Origin: Gnetum montanum
Lineage: Eukaryota > Streptophyta > Gnetopsida > Gnetales > Gnetaceae
Direction: 5' to 3'
Assembly (NCBI GenBank): GCA_015680685.1
Contig: MNCI01010476.1
Span: forward strand, 195,367 to 257,366
Length of the DNA: 62,000 bases
Shown here: positions 22,690 to 34,536 of the stretch, in pieces
Layout of the letters: every line of letters starts with the position of its first letter
Numbering within the stretch: position 1 is the stretch's first letter
Notes under the pieces: generated by a model
The model's database searches: none
The model's input: only the letters and a program-made list of their open reading frames with translations
Told to the model about the DNA's origin: nothing
Program-made: the position numbers and the translations under genes

Positions 22690-23250
22690 AGCTTAAGCAA
22701 GTTTTTAAGGATAACGTGGAACAACTTCTTAAGGTTGGATTCATCTATCCTATGGTAGAAAGTAAGTGGGTGAGCCCAATCGTGATTGTGCCAAATAAAG
22801 AAAAAAAGTAGAGAGTTTGCGTAGATTTCAAGTTATTGAATATGGTAACATTTAAGGATCATTTTCCATTACCATTTGTAGACTAGGTGTTGGATATCAT
22901 TATAGGGCACAAATACTATAGTTTTTTGGATGGTTATAGTGGTTACAATCAGATTTAGATAACACCAAAAGATTAGGCCAAGAAAACCTTCACAAGTCCA
23001 TAGGGGACTTTTGCATATCAGAAGATGCCCTTTGACCTTTACAATGCTATTACAACTTTCCAAAGCCTAGTACTTAATATTTTTTTAGTAGCAAATTAGT
23101 AGTGCTATGGAAGTATTCATGGATGACTTGTCCACTTATGGTACCAACTTTGAGCAAGCCTTGAACCATCTGGAGCAAGTGTTGAAACACTGTGTGAAGA
23201 CATACTTATAACTTAATTAGTAGAAAACCCATTTGATGGTCCAAGAGGGC
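22690..23250 (+). pseudogene. Reverse transcriptase of element A, degenerate
   Basis: Fingers and palm are readable: W-V-S-P-I-V-I-V-P, then R-V-C-V-D-F-K-L-L-N, D-H-F-P-L-P-F, then F-L-D-G-Y-S-G-Y-N-Q-I with stops or frameshifts, and E-V-F-M-D-D-L-S-T-Y-G near 23108-23140, so the F-M-D-D catalytic pair is still present. The D-x-S-T-Y-G form and the Q-E-G-I-A-L-G-H-R-I-S connection at 23233-23275 are typical of the Athila lineage. It copies element RNA into cDNA in intact elements. Many stops; inactive. Confidence 0.8.
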
Positions 23251-23640
23251 ATAGCCTTGGGGCATCGAATTTCAGGAGATGAGATTGAGGTGGACCCAAA
23301 GAAAGCACAAGTCATCCAAGGAATTACAAGGGAACCTCAAACTCTAAAAGATATGAGGTCATTTTTTAGGCATACTAGTTACTACTGGTCCTTCATAAAG
23401 AATTTTTCTAGAATTTCCAATCGACTGGTGGAGCTTACGAAGAAGGATGCAGCTTTCAAATGGACCAAGAAATATGAACATGCATTCTTGCAACTGAAGA
23501 AAAAGCTTGCAGAAACTCTAATTGTACATGCTCTAGATTAGTCCAAATCATTCCATATAATGATGGATGCATCCAACTAAGTGTTGGGGGTAGTGCTTAC
23601 ATAATTCGATGATTGGAAACATTCATACTACATCCATTAT
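23251..23640 (+). pseudogene. RT thumb and RNase H start of element A, cut by element B
   Basis: An open stretch to 23541 reads the RT connection (E-V-D-P-K-K, then D-M-R-S-F-F near 23350, then W-T-K-K near 23465). After a stop, the RNase H core begins with M-M-D-A-S-N and V-L-G-V-V-L. The frame ends at 23640, where the LTR of element B starts, in the Y-Y-x-S region. The next residues of the family pattern are found at 55618 on the far side of element B. Confidence 0.8.
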
Positions 23641-24499
23641 TGATGAGTAGTAAGTAGTCCCTCCACCCAACCATTCGAATCACAAGCGTGCACTAAAAAC
23701 TTGGTCAAATTCTATGGACTTAGCTCCTAAGTGTGCCTATAGACAAAGATGGTGACTTGTGGAAATATGATCATTGTCTTCTTAGCTCTCACTCGTGTAG
23801 GCTTACATGTATGGTTAAGTGTAAGCTAAGGCATATGGTATTTATTTATATTTTATATTTTTATGTATTTAATCCTAAGTGTTGAAAAGATAAATGGTTG
23901 AGAATTACTAATCTAACTATCTAATTATTATAAGAATCACTAGCCTAACATAAGTATTTGGGCCCACTTTCCATACAGATCCTAAACTTGTATCAATGCC
24001 ATTGGGTTACCAAGTGTCAATTACTAGGCATATTAAATTGCCACTACTAGGATTACCAACCATTAATGGTATGCTCGAAGAGGTTATACTTATGTGTTCA
24101 TTATTATGTGTATTAATTAATTAAAACAAGAATATAAAATGCATTAATGATAAAGTGCATGAAGTGAATATTAAACTAACCCAAGTGCTATAAAGAATAT
24201 CAAGAATCTCATCTTTATTGCTGATCACATCAATGTGTTCAAGTACAAGATGCTTGAATAAAGATTTGTACAATTGCTTGAGTTCCTACTACAAGCACTT
24301 AGAAAATATTCTAATTTTAGAGAAAAATATTCTAACTTTGGAGAAATAAAACTATAAGAACTTGGCTATACTAATGACATAATGTGCCATAAATGTAGTG
24401 GATACATGCATTTATATAAACATGACATGACATTACATCGATGCATCTTTCCATGTGTCAATAGGGCTATGTCAATGCATGCCCATTGATGATTCATCA
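23641..24499 (-). repeat. 3' LTR of element B (859 bp)
   Basis: The plus strand runs from tgatgagtag to gattcatca. It is closely related to 54760-55612. A polypurine-tract-like ttgtggaggta (read minus) adjoins at 24500-24510, marking this as the 3' LTR. TATA region near 24412-24420. Confidence 0.88.
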
Positions 24500-24829
24500 T
24501 ACCTCCACAACTAAGTGAAAACTTGTCCTTGAGTGAACACAAGTAGAATCAAGCCTCTTACCAAATTGGGAAGGTATGGGATTCTTGACTGACTAAATCT
24601 ATCTAACTAGCTTTGAGTGTTGAATTGTACAGAATTACAAAAATTACAAAATGGATGTCCTTGACAAAAAAATTGGACATCCTTACAAAAATGGTAGTAG
24701 GATCCCTTGAATTGATGAAGACAAGATGAAGATTAGATAGTGCTAGGATTGTGGAGGCTCCTAGGGTACTGAAGGACCTTGGCAAGATCCAACACTCATG
24801 GTGGTAATAGCAAATGAGGTTATCTTGTT
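24500..24829 (-). other. 3' untranslated part and polypurine tract of element B
   Basis: Matches, in reverse, the sequence before the 3' LTR of element C (near 53905-53943, word cactcaaggatgagttttca). Noncoding. Confidence 0.6.
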
Positions 24830-27600
24830 GTGATTTTTGCTTTTGGTGGAAGGCAAAAAGCATCCAATAATGCTTTCATTTTCTTCTCTTTACCTTATGG
24901 ATCATACACAGTCCACGTAGCTTCACTGATGTGGGTTGGTACAGGGATGTCCCATAGGCAAGGCATTGTTGGGAATAACTCCTTAACATTTATAAAAGAC
25001 ACTCTGAATTACTTTCATTTTATGTTGAATGTCTTGATGAGGTTTTGCAACTTGTGGTAATTATTCATTCTTTTGGCTAGGTTCTTAATAACTAATTGTT
25101 GATCAATAAATCGATTTTGGAGGACTTCAAGTTTCATGTTGGTTGTCTCCAACTTTTGTTTGGTCTCTTTGTGGTGCTTGAATTTAGCCTCATAAAGGAG
25201 GTATAAATTGGCCACCTACTTTTCTAACTCTATCCTTAGCCTCCCCATAGTTAGCATAGCCAAGTTGGCATATCAGAGGTTGGCAAGCTTCATGTATTCC
25301 GTCATCTTTTCTATTTGCAACTCTTTTAGGTAGATTTTAGCTTTGTTATATGTGTTTAAGCCATCAAAGATTGGCCACCACACATCACCTCTTTATTGGA
25401 GTTGCTAAAGAACCTCATTCATCTTCACCTTGGCTAGTTGGATTTCTTTCTCATTGACTTCTTTGAGGAGTCCCAACTAGTCCCTGTAGTAATTTTTCAC
25501 TCATTCAAACTTTAGGGCCTCATTTTTCTAGGTGGCTACTTTGATGGCTATTATTTTTGGCAAAGTGCCTATTCTTCCTTCATAGAGATATTGTAATTTT
25601 TTATTACTAACCTCCTTAAGTCAAGGTTCACTTTGGCAAGTTGCTCCTGTTGCTATCTCACAAATTTGACCATATGGTCTTTTTGCTCCTTAACATTCTA
25701 TAGTCAGGAGATATCCTTTGTGAGGACTAAGTTTTTCTTACAGACTTGAGCCAAGTCCTTATCGATGTTGATGACTAATGCTTCTGATAAGGAGACGTCA
25801 AAGAGCTCCATCTCCTTAGCATTCTTAACCTTCCTTAATTTTCATTGAAGTTACAAGAAAGCTTCATCTCTATTGATGTCCTGGTTGTGAATGGTGGGGT
25901 TGGATAGATGAACTTTCAAATTTGTAACTTTGGCATCCAATTGATGATTTTTGATAGTGGTTGCTTCTAGTTGAATGTTGGAAATGATGAGCTTGCCCTG
26001 TCTCTAGCAACTTTGACTATGTTATAGTGATCTCATCTAGAAGATCAAAGATCTCCAGAAGTGGTTGTCTGGTTCCCACCAGTCAGTACAACACCTCTTC
26101 GTGTTTGGCTATAATTAATTGATCACTTACTACTCCTGTGGAAGCTTACATATCTTTCAAGGTAGAAATGTTAGGCATGGCTATGATATGAGTGTTTAAT
26201 GCCTTATCCACCCTTTCTGCCACCACTTCTATTATTGTTTTTTGCCCATGTTGTTGCATTACTAGGACAGTCACCCCCTTGCCTTCCTCCAGGTGCATAG
26301 AAAAAGTTACAACATTCCCAAAGATTTCAGGAGACTCTTGTTATCTAGGGATGGACATCGTAACTTCCTAAGCACTTGGATTCATTCTCATGGGCACCTA
26401 CATGCATTGTGTAGAAAATAGTGGAGTGGTCTCTTCTAACTAGCTAATGGTTCTTCTAACTTCATTGAGGTGGCTCAACATTGACCAGCAAACCAGTGGA
26501 TCCCCATCACTTGCCTCACCTTGTTGTTGCTGCAATAGCTATTTGCAAATTTTCCTCATTTATTTAACAATTGCATGGGCCTCTAATGTGGTTTCACCAA
26601 TAGGTGGTGGTGGTGGCTACTCCTCTTCCAATAGCTTAGCAACTACTTTGTCCTTCATCATTTTCTACCAGGATGTTGCAAGAGCATGGTGGAGCATGTC
26701 ATTGACATAATGTGCTATGTCTCTCCTTTGACAAAGTTTTCAGATAAGGTATGGAAAGGGGAGTTTCTTCCTTCCTCTCTCATTTTCATTAAAGCACTTC
26801 TCAATTTCAAGGTAAATGAGGTGTAGGAGGTTGATAGGAAGCCTGTTGCTTTGAGTGATGCATGCATGACCAGAGAAGGTAGTCACCTTGCTGGGCCTCA
26901 CCATAGGCTTTAGGTGATATGTTGCTATCTTAAAGTAAACTTGCTCTACCTTAGTAAGTGAATTGTATTTATTACGATCCATCCCATAGCAACATTGAAC
27001 CCATTCTTTCTTTGCTTTTGGGTTTGCCTGAGTAGAGATCTCTACAAGTGTTGCCCCCGTATCAGGCAAGTCAAGAGCCTCCACAATGACTTAACCAAAT
27101 AACAGAAACTTATATCCTTGATCTTAACTATCATGTTTCCCTACCAATTATTCCAAAAGAGGTATGTCTCTCCCATATATAATTCTTCACTAGATGAGAG
27201 AATGGACCATATGGGAGATCCCTACAGTTGAGTATGAACTTCCTTAGGGGTCGAGTCCAAGAAGAAATAAAAGTTAAGTACTTGGAAAACTGAACTTTGG
27301 ACCTCCTTGGAACAAATGCTTTCAAGGTTGGCCTTAGTTAATGTGAATTCTAAATTAGGCCTTGGCCTTGGTGCCTCATCTTGCCTAGACGTGCCAGTTT
27401 TTGCTATGAGAATTTGGCAAATAGATTCCACTTCAAGCTCCTCCCAAAGAGGTATTGTTGCATGGGGTTCAACCTCTTATTCCTGGGTCTATTGTGGCTA
27501 CTGGTCACTTCCTCCTTATGGTTGCTTTGCCCATGGTTGTGATGGTCCCTTTGTGGGTGCTCTCCTCTTTGGTACCATTTGTGATTACAAATGTAACTAA
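24830..27600 (-). pseudogene. Accessory ORF of element B: plant transposon domain plus coiled coil
   Basis: Read leftwards from 27600, the best part is a 114-codon open stretch (27084-26740). Its pattern G-H-A-C-I-T, then L-P-I-N, then I-Y-L-E-I-E-K-C and K-L-P-F-P-Y-L-I resembles the C-terminal half of the putative plant transposon protein domain (Pfam Transposase_32), seen in extra ORFs of Athila-like elements. Downstream, about 550 codons with scattered stops are rich in Glu, Lys, Leu and Gln with heptad-like spacing (clear at 25215-25015), suggesting a long coiled coil. Position 3' of where pol would be is where Athila elements carry their third ORF. Function unknown; host-gene origin not evident. 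Stops make it inactive. Confidence 0.6.
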
Positions 27601-28358
27601 GGATTAGTAATTAATGTATAACCCTTAGTGCTCTTTGATACTTTTCTATATTTGAGTAAGCTACACCTACGTTAGTTATGATCATGATAGATTGATTATT
27701 TTATTTATTTAGCCACTAGAGTTTTTTTTATGATTTTTAACTTGGTGTAGATGAAAAATTTAATATTATTATAATAGTTAAACATTGTGATGTTGGAAAA
27801 TTTTTTCATCATAAACCAGAGGTTTGTGGCCCCTGTGATAGAAAAATCATCTTTGGTAGCTAGAGGGTCAAAGAATTAGGCAAATTAAATAAGTGGTTTG
27901 CAAGTTATTATGCTTGGAAGGTGCATTGGGCTCTAAAAATTGCAAAAAATTCCCTTATGTTATGAAGCAAATGTGAAAAGTTGGCTAAGTATTGGTGCAT
28001 ATTGATAGACTTTTCATGATGCATCGATGGAGATGTGTCAATGTATCAAGCTGCATCAATGGGGATGCATCGATGCATCGGGCTAAATCAATGTAACTTA
28101 TTGAGACAATTTTCATGATAAAAAACTAAGTGTTGGGGAAGTGTTTGACAATGAAATTGGACTTCAAAGAAAACTAGAATCACCTAGAACGATGAAAAAT
28201 CAAAGAAGAGGACTTGAAATTGATTTGGAAAAGGAGATTTGAAGAAAATTATATTTCCAAGGACTGCAAAAAATGGATGTTTCTTACTAAAAAACAGTGT
28301 AATTGAGTGCGAAATAACTAAGGGATAGGATGTTTAACCATTCAGATCAATAAGTATG
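27601..28358 (-). other. Internal noncoding sequence of element B
   Basis: No readable ORF. A patch of gcatcgatg/gcatcaatg words at 28015-28085 resembles the U3 patches of this LTR family. Element E starts at 28359; 28354-28358 (GTATG) is its target-site duplication. Confidence 0.5.
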
Positions 28359-30362
28359 TGTAGCATCTAAAAATGTTGGTGGTTAGAACATAGAGAGGTT
28401 GTTAGGTGCACAGCCTAACCTCGAATCCATGGGAGGGCTGTGCTGGGGAAGACAGAAATGGGGCACCCTAAACGATCTAGTCGATCAATCAGGGACTTAT
28501 GTGATGTCCAATAACCATTTGTGAATAATGATTTTAGAGCATCATGTGTAGGAGTTGGAATGAGTAGGAACTGACTATGCATAACAATAGGAGAGTATTA
28601 ATGTGCATGCATTATAGCAATAGAAATAAACAAGTATGCTAATAGTTTAAAATATGTGCTGTAGAAAAATAAAATGAGAGCGCAAGTGAGGAAATGCACC
28701 ACCCTAGGATTGGGGGATGTGAATTTTGATTGAATGATGTGTATAATTGGCATGCAATGTAGATAGACACAGCTGGGTAGCGAGGTAATATGGTCACAGT
28801 CTCTGAGGTGCTATAGACGTAGTGTTGACAGACACAAAGGACCTAATGTTGGCTGGACTAAGAGTTGCTACACTATGCATGTGTGGATGTCACACTCAAG
28901 TGCATGAGTGAAACAAAGATTTGGAAGACTCTAATGCTAAGATTTGCCACTCATCAACTTTTTTCTCACCAATCTTCTGCCAAGGCCAACTACAAAAGCC
29001 AACCCTTAATATGTCGATTACTAGGGTATTTATAGAGCTAGGGTTGGGGGGGGGAGACGTGGTTTGGACGACATGTGTCTTGGACCCCACATAGCATTAA
29101 CATGGATGTATCACGCTAATGTGCTATGCTCAAAGTGTAGTGCTACGCTCGATAGGATAAGAATTCTGCCAAACTATGACCATATTGCCTAAACCGTAAG
29201 TGCCAAAATCTAAAAAACTGCCATGTTTTTACAAAAATTCCTGGAACAAATGAAAATTGAAGCCTACGCTTTAGGACTATGTCTTCCCTCCTCTTTTGAA
29301 TAGGTCAAGCATAGGGACAATTTCAGGGACCAACAAGGGATGTAAAAACAAAATAAACTACTGATTTTGGTTGCCAGAGAGATGCTAAAGTAGTAATGAA
29401 GGTCGATGACAAGTTCTGGGAACTTTTGGAGGCGTTCGAAGGCTTTTTTCAAGTATTACGATGTCTACATTATCCAATGTAACGAAGTGTAGTGTGAACA
29501 CTTACAAAATTTTGTAGTTTTGGCTTGCTACACTGTCTATGCTGCATAGTGCAGCACTTACTTTCAATGAATTTTGTCAAAAATTGAAGACATCACTCTA
29601 AGATTTAGTAAGGCAAGCACCGTCAGCAACCAACAATTATAGCTTTCATGTTGAAAGAGCTTGATACCTCTTGGTTTTATTCTTGGGAAAATTTCGACCT
29701 TGGCACCTCTGCTATGTTGTGCTACGCTGTGTAGTGTAGCATAGCGTAACATCTAATTTTGAACACATTTTAACCCAACTTGTGATGCTTTGCCATGGGA
29801 CCTTGATCATGCTCTAAGGACAAAGTAGGATAGGCAGCTTTAAAGGTCGAAGTATTGCCAAATGCACCTTCTATGTTTGGTTCAACACTTAGGAAAATTT
29901 TAGTCTCGCATGGCCTACTACGTTGTCTACGCTGTACAACGTAGTAGAGTGTAATAGGTCCAAAAATAGAAAATTTGCCGAACTGTTTTGTCCATCCTAA
30001 ACACTTTTGACAACTCCTAGCCTAGCATGTGGGTGACTAGCAACCAAGACATGTGTTAAGTTGGGCATGCTAGAGAGTGTAGTAAGCTTGATGACCCGAA
30101 AGATAGAAAATTTACTGAATTGTTTAGTCCACCCTTAGTGTCCATTTTGTGCAAACTAGCCTTGAGAATGGGTGCTATGCTTATTATGCTGAGGAGCATA
30201 GCAGACAAACCTAGAAAAAATTTGTAGACATTAGGACTTCCAAGGTTCCATGCTATCTGTGTGGCCTAGTGTGACACCACACTTAGAGAAATTTCACGCA
30301 AGTCTCAATGCTCAGAAAAATCTGATGCTGAGTCATGAGAGCCCAAAATTGATGGTGTTTCA
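28359..30362 (-). repeat. 3' LTR of element E (2004 bp)
   Basis: The plus strand begins tgtagcatct and ends gtgtttca; it aligns end to end with 45787-47779. A TATA box (TATAAATA, minus) lies at 29027-29034. It is rich in palindromic words around tacgct/agcgta, for example 29700-29745 and 29905-29950. Confidence 0.93.
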
Positions 30363-30377
30363 TTGGCCCCTCTTTGT
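30363..30377 (-). promoter_or_regulatory. Polypurine tract of element E
   Basis: Reads caaagaggggccaa on the minus strand directly against the 3' LTR; primes plus-strand DNA synthesis in LTR retrotransposons. Confidence 0.75.
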
Positions 30378-31867
30378 TGATGTTGGGAGGATTTTTCTGA
30401 GAGACATCGACAAAGAATACGAAACACCATGATGAACACGACACCAACACCATTCATCAGTGCCTGCTTAGACGGTTCTTTGCTGTGCTTGAGGGTACTA
30501 GGGAAATGAAGTATGGTAGTATGGAAGGGACTAGGGGATAGGTTCAAGGGGATGGGTTAGTAGGCAATGGAAAGGAAAAATGTAGGATGCGATGCCATGA
30601 CAACCTGTTGCCATAGTGTGATCCCTTGTTGGAGTTCTTATGAGGGAGTCAACATGCATAGATGTCTTTCCCCTTTGGATTTTAACCTCTCATCGGAGTG
30701 CTTAGAGATGGTCAATCCAAGGCTGAGAATGTTGCAAAGTGGAAATCGTGCCATTTGACATAGGCACTTGTCTTGTCTCATTTTCTTTTCTTTTTCCTCT
30801 TTTTGTTGTTGTTTATTTTTTTGAGGAAATGCATTGCACACCCATATTTGCTTGAAGGAAACCATATCACTGCCATAGGATAGGTGTTTCCTCCTCAAGA
30901 TGAGTTGTGTTACATTCGTGTGGGGCTTTGACCAACCTATAAAGGCTTCCATGGGACGAGGTGCGTTACATCCGTCATGGATTTAATGGTTAAGTACGGG
31001 AAAGGGCTTCATGTGCATTGGGGAAGCTTGTGAGGGGATGTCAAAAATTGCAAGAGTAGGAAGTGGAGGTTAGGTTAGTTGAGGGGATATTAGGGTATGC
31101 ACTCTCAAGTAGATAGGCTAGTCGAAGTGGGTACTTTGGAACAATGTAGTGTCTTACTTTCATGGTGAAACACATTCCTAGACGATGGCATCCTAGCTTT
31201 ATCCTGCAAATGCAACAAAGAGAAAACTAGATAAGACAACCACCATGTGAAGTGAGGGTGAAGTCCTATTTGCTTGGGACACCGCAAGGGCCGCAAGTGC
31301 TATGTCAAGTGTGTGAAATGTCCAAAGTAGGAAGGCTAGTGTAGACGTCAATGGTGGCCAGTTGGAAGGCTTTAGCGGCCATACTAGAAACAAGCACTCA
31401 AGAGGCTAGGAGCAATGGTGATGCAGATGCTCAAGAATTCTCACCAAAGGCAGGAGCCAAGAAATTCAACTACAAGGTGAGAAGCCCAATGATTGAATGC
31501 TCTTTCAAACTCTGATGGTGGTAAGGGATGGAGGATGGCAAAACTATGGCTAGGCCATAGTACTTTTGGGACTCCAACAGAAGGTTCTGATAGTAGGAGC
31601 TACAACCAAGATAATTGGTGATGATGGCGATAGCTTTGAAAGGTCAACAAGATGCCCAATGGCATCTCCGAAAGATCAGTAGGATGCCAGGGATGGAGAC
31701 ATTGCAAATGTTCCAGAGGGTTTTCCTTGGTAGCGCGAACTTCATTTTGGAATTGCAATGCCCCATCCCATCTTGCCTAGGAGGATAGGCGATGGAATAT
31801 CAGAAGTATGCCTGCTAGCTTGTTCACAAGATCACATGTGTTGGATAAAAAATGTTTCCTTGCAAAC
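30378..31867 (-). other. 3' noncoding region of element E
   Basis: No ORF with family resemblance on either strand; a T/C-rich tract lies at 30780-30825. Short ORFs here are incidental. Confidence 0.55.
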
Positions 31868-32169
31868 CTAGTTTTAGGTCTTGGTAGACCATTGGCTGTG
31901 CTAGTTTAAGGTTCCAGTAGATCGTGGTCCTAGTTTAAGGTCCAGGTAAACCATGTTATGCTGGCTTAAGGTCCCAGCAGACCATTGTGCTAGTTTAGCG
32001 TCGTAGCGGATGGTGGATGGCCAGTTTAAGATCATAGCGGACCATGCTGTACCAGTTTAATGTCATAGCAAACGATTTGTGCCAATTTAATGTCATGGCA
32101 GACAATCTGTGCCAGTTTAACGTCACAGTGGATGATCTGTGCCAGTTTAATGTCATAGCAGATGATCTA
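31868..32169. repeat. Ten-copy array of a 30-bp motif behind integrase of element E
   Basis: About ten imperfect units of 29-33 bp, each starting ctagtttaagg or ccagtttaa and containing gtcatagcggaccat-like sequence, often ending ctgtg. The same motif occurs at 35785-35878 and 41219-41383, always in this orientation. Confidence 0.9.
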
Positions 32170-32516
32170 CTTACCTTGCTTTATTATCAGTGCAACATTT
32201 CATGTTAGGTGTAATACGGTTTTAGGTATAGGTGATTGACAGGATTAGCAAACTCGTTGCTATCTAAGTTAGCTAGCTTGAATGTCCCATTTTCATATGC
32301 TTTTGTGACTAGAAAAGGCCCTTCCCAGTTAGTTGAGAATTTTTTCATAGGCTTTTGAATGGCCTTGAGGACTAGATCCCCTTTTTTGATTGTTCATTGA
32401 TGTAGATTACAATGGCATTTTTGCCATTATTTGTCTTAATACCACTCAATGCGATTAAGCATTTGGATGCAGTCTTCCTTCGTGGAGTCAAGATCAATGA
32501 TTCTTGACTGGTTATT

Positions 32517-33350
32517 TTAAGCCTTATCCATAAAGTTCAAAAGGATCATTTGGAGTGATAGGACCTGCAATTCAAGAGGTAACATTGCTTTAGATTCGTA
32601 TACAAGACTATATGGTGTCTTACCTATGGCAGTTTTGCATGTTGTGCAATAGGCCCAAAGTGCATAGATGAGTTGCTCATGCCATTGTCGCTTGCTACTG
32701 CTATGCATCTTCTTCAAAAGGTTGACAATGGATTTATTGGTGGCTTTTGCTTGGCCGTTTTCTTGAGGATAGTAGGGCGACAAGAAAGAGTGTTTAATGC
32801 CAAGGTTTTCACAAAAGGCTCTAGTTTCTACGCTACTGAATTGGGGCCCGTTGTCTGTAACGATAGTCATAGGAAAGACGAATTGAGTCACTATATTATC
32901 CAATATGAATCTGCAAACCTGTTGAGATGTGGTCTTCCTAAGGGGAATAGCTTCTACCCACTTCATAAAGTACTCAATTGTAGTAATAATGAAACTATGC
33001 CCTGTAGAAGACCTAGGCACAATGGGCCCTATGATGTCTAGTCCCCATCATTGAAAAGGCCACGTGATTTACATGGTATGCAACTCAGTAGGTGATACAT
33101 GTATTAGATTCCCATGACGTTGAAATATGTCACATGTCCTAACCTTAGAGATGCAATTGCATTCCATATAAGGCCAGTAGTAGCCTAGATGCCTAATTTT
33201 TGCTGCCATAGCCCTGGGAGCTATGTGCCCTCTACACAGTCCCTCATGGATTTGATCAACAATTTTCTTTGCAACTTATTAAAGTTAGTAATATCCCATC
33301 ATAGGATCTATGACACAAAGCGTTGTTTCCTACAAGGACATACTGTCATG
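32517..33350 (-). pseudogene. Integrase of element E, degenerate
   Basis: An open stretch (33020-32517) carries the DDE core: E-Y-F-M-K-W-V-E-A where T-D-Y-F-T-K-W-like is expected (first catalytic Asp now Glu), V-T-D-N-G-P-Q-F with the second Asp kept, and N-G-Q-A-K-A-T-N-K where the third catalytic Glu is replaced by Lys. The C-terminal A-L-W-A-Y and G-K-T-P-Y-S-L-V-Y segments follow. A decayed zinc-binding region is expected at 33050-33350. It inserts cDNA in intact elements. Two of three catalytic positions are changed, so this copy is inactive; both changes could be single transitions or near-transitions. Confidence 0.85.
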
Positions 33351-33603
33351 ATCGTTTTCTCACTGTGTCTTTTTGGGAAGATGTTAGGTTTTGTGGAGGT
33401 TTTCCACATTGAAGATATGCTTTGATGTCATCATACCATTCTTGAGTGTGGGCAACACTTACAGATGTGATATTTGCTATGTGAACGATAGGGTCAATGC
33501 ATTTTACTATTGAAGTGGGTAAGTTAGCAAACAAGTGTGGTGGCACACTTAAAGCTAACGTGGCCAACGCATCGACTATAGTGTTTTCATTGCGAGGGAT
33601 GTA

Positions 33604-34190
33604 TTAAATGTCCAAGATTGTAAATTTTTTTAATAAGTATCTTAGTAAATCAAAGTAAGGTTGTAGGTGTTGTGCTTTATAGGCGTAGACCTCTATGACT
33701 TGGTTAATGACCAATTGCAAATTCCCTTGAATTGCTAAATTTTGGATCCCTGACTCCCGAGCTACTAGAATGCCCCTAAGGAGACCCTCGTATTCTGCTA
33801 CATTATTCATGCAAAGAAATGTGAAGTGGTACGTGAAAGGTCGGATCTCTGCAAAGGGAAATGTAAGAACAGCAGCAGCACTACCACTTTATGTGGTTGA
33901 GGCATCGTTAAAGTGTAAAATAGCTTCAAATTCTGCAGATACTATGCTTATATTGTTGACATGCTTATCTAGAAATTCAGGTTCTATTGTTGCCTGGTCA
34001 TTTGTGGGTGAAGCCGTAAGTTGCGTGGCTATTGCTTGATCCTTTGTAGATGACTGCGCTATGTAGTGTAGGTTAAATTTTGCAGTTATTGTTTTCCACC
34101 TGGCTATCCTACTACTTGCGTATATATTGGTTGTAATGGCCCTAAGTATGTTATTTTTGCAAATGATGTTGACTTGGCTATGAAACAAAT
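33604..34190 (-). pseudogene. Tether and second, archaeal-type RNase H of element E
   Basis: 34188-33889 reads the RNase H tether (I-A-R-W-K, then the F-N-L-H-Y region), followed after a stop by F-N-D-A-S-T and, at 33810-33760, N-N-V-A-E-Y-E-G-L-L-R-G, then I-Q-G-N-L-Q-L-V-I-N-Q-V. The N-N-x-A-E-Y-E-A-L and G-D-S-x-L-V-I-x-Q-V patterns are those of the additional archaeal-type RNase H acquired by the Tat lineage; here the G-D-S Asp is Asn. It removes RNA from RNA-DNA hybrids in intact elements. Degenerate. Confidence 0.8.
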
Positions 34191-34194
34191 AGTG

Positions 34195-34536
34195 TCACCA
34201 TTTTTTAAGTGCAAATACTAAAGCAAGGCAATTTTTTTCTACATCATTGTATTTTGCTTTGTAAGCTATCAGTGCATGACTTAGGTAGTAAACAGAAATT
34301 TCAGAGCCATCGCCTCTCTTTTGATAAAGTAAAGCAACAATGGATGTATCTAAAGTTGCAAGATAAATGTAGAAGGGCTTATTTCTTTGTGGAGGATAAA
34401 TAGTATGAAGATGAACAAGCTCCTTTTTCAAGTTATCAAATGCTTCTTGGAATTGGTTCATCCACTCAAAGTTGGCTCCTTTTTTGAGTAAGTGTTGCAT
34501 TAGATGCAATTTATCTATCAACCTCACGATAAACCT
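34195..34536 (-). pseudogene. First RNase H of element E, degenerate
   Basis: A 110-codon open stretch (34527-34195) reads the RT connection (F-E-W-M-N-Q-F-Q-E-A-F) and RNase H: P-F-Y-I-Y-L-A-T-L-D-T-S-I-V-A-L-L-Y-Q, I-S-V-Y-Y-L-S-H-A-L, Y-N-D-V-E-K-N-C-L-A-L-V-F-A. This type, with reduced catalytic residues, is usual for Tat elements in which a second RNase H takes over. Continuous with the RT upstream. Confidence 0.8.

Larger units (their letters stand above)
17991..23640 (+). mobile_element. Element A, Athila-type Ty3/gypsy retrotransposon, 5' segment
   Basis: Consists of a 5' LTR (17991-18882), a decayed primer binding site (18883-18901, ttagcaccattagtagaga against the tRNA-Asp form tggcgccgttgccgggga), gag, protease, reverse transcriptase and the start of RNase H. 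At 23640 it is interrupted inside RNase H by element B; the reading resumes at 55618 after the duplicated ATTAT. The RT and tether resemble the Athila lineage. All frames contain stops, so it is dead. It is the outermost and oldest layer of the nest, since B and D are inserted into it. Confidence 0.85.

Noticed and set aside
23641-24499. Solo LTR inserted in element A
   Set aside because: Polypurine-side sequence and internal ORF continue to the right, and ATTAT recurs only at 55613, so it is the 3' LTR of a full nested element.
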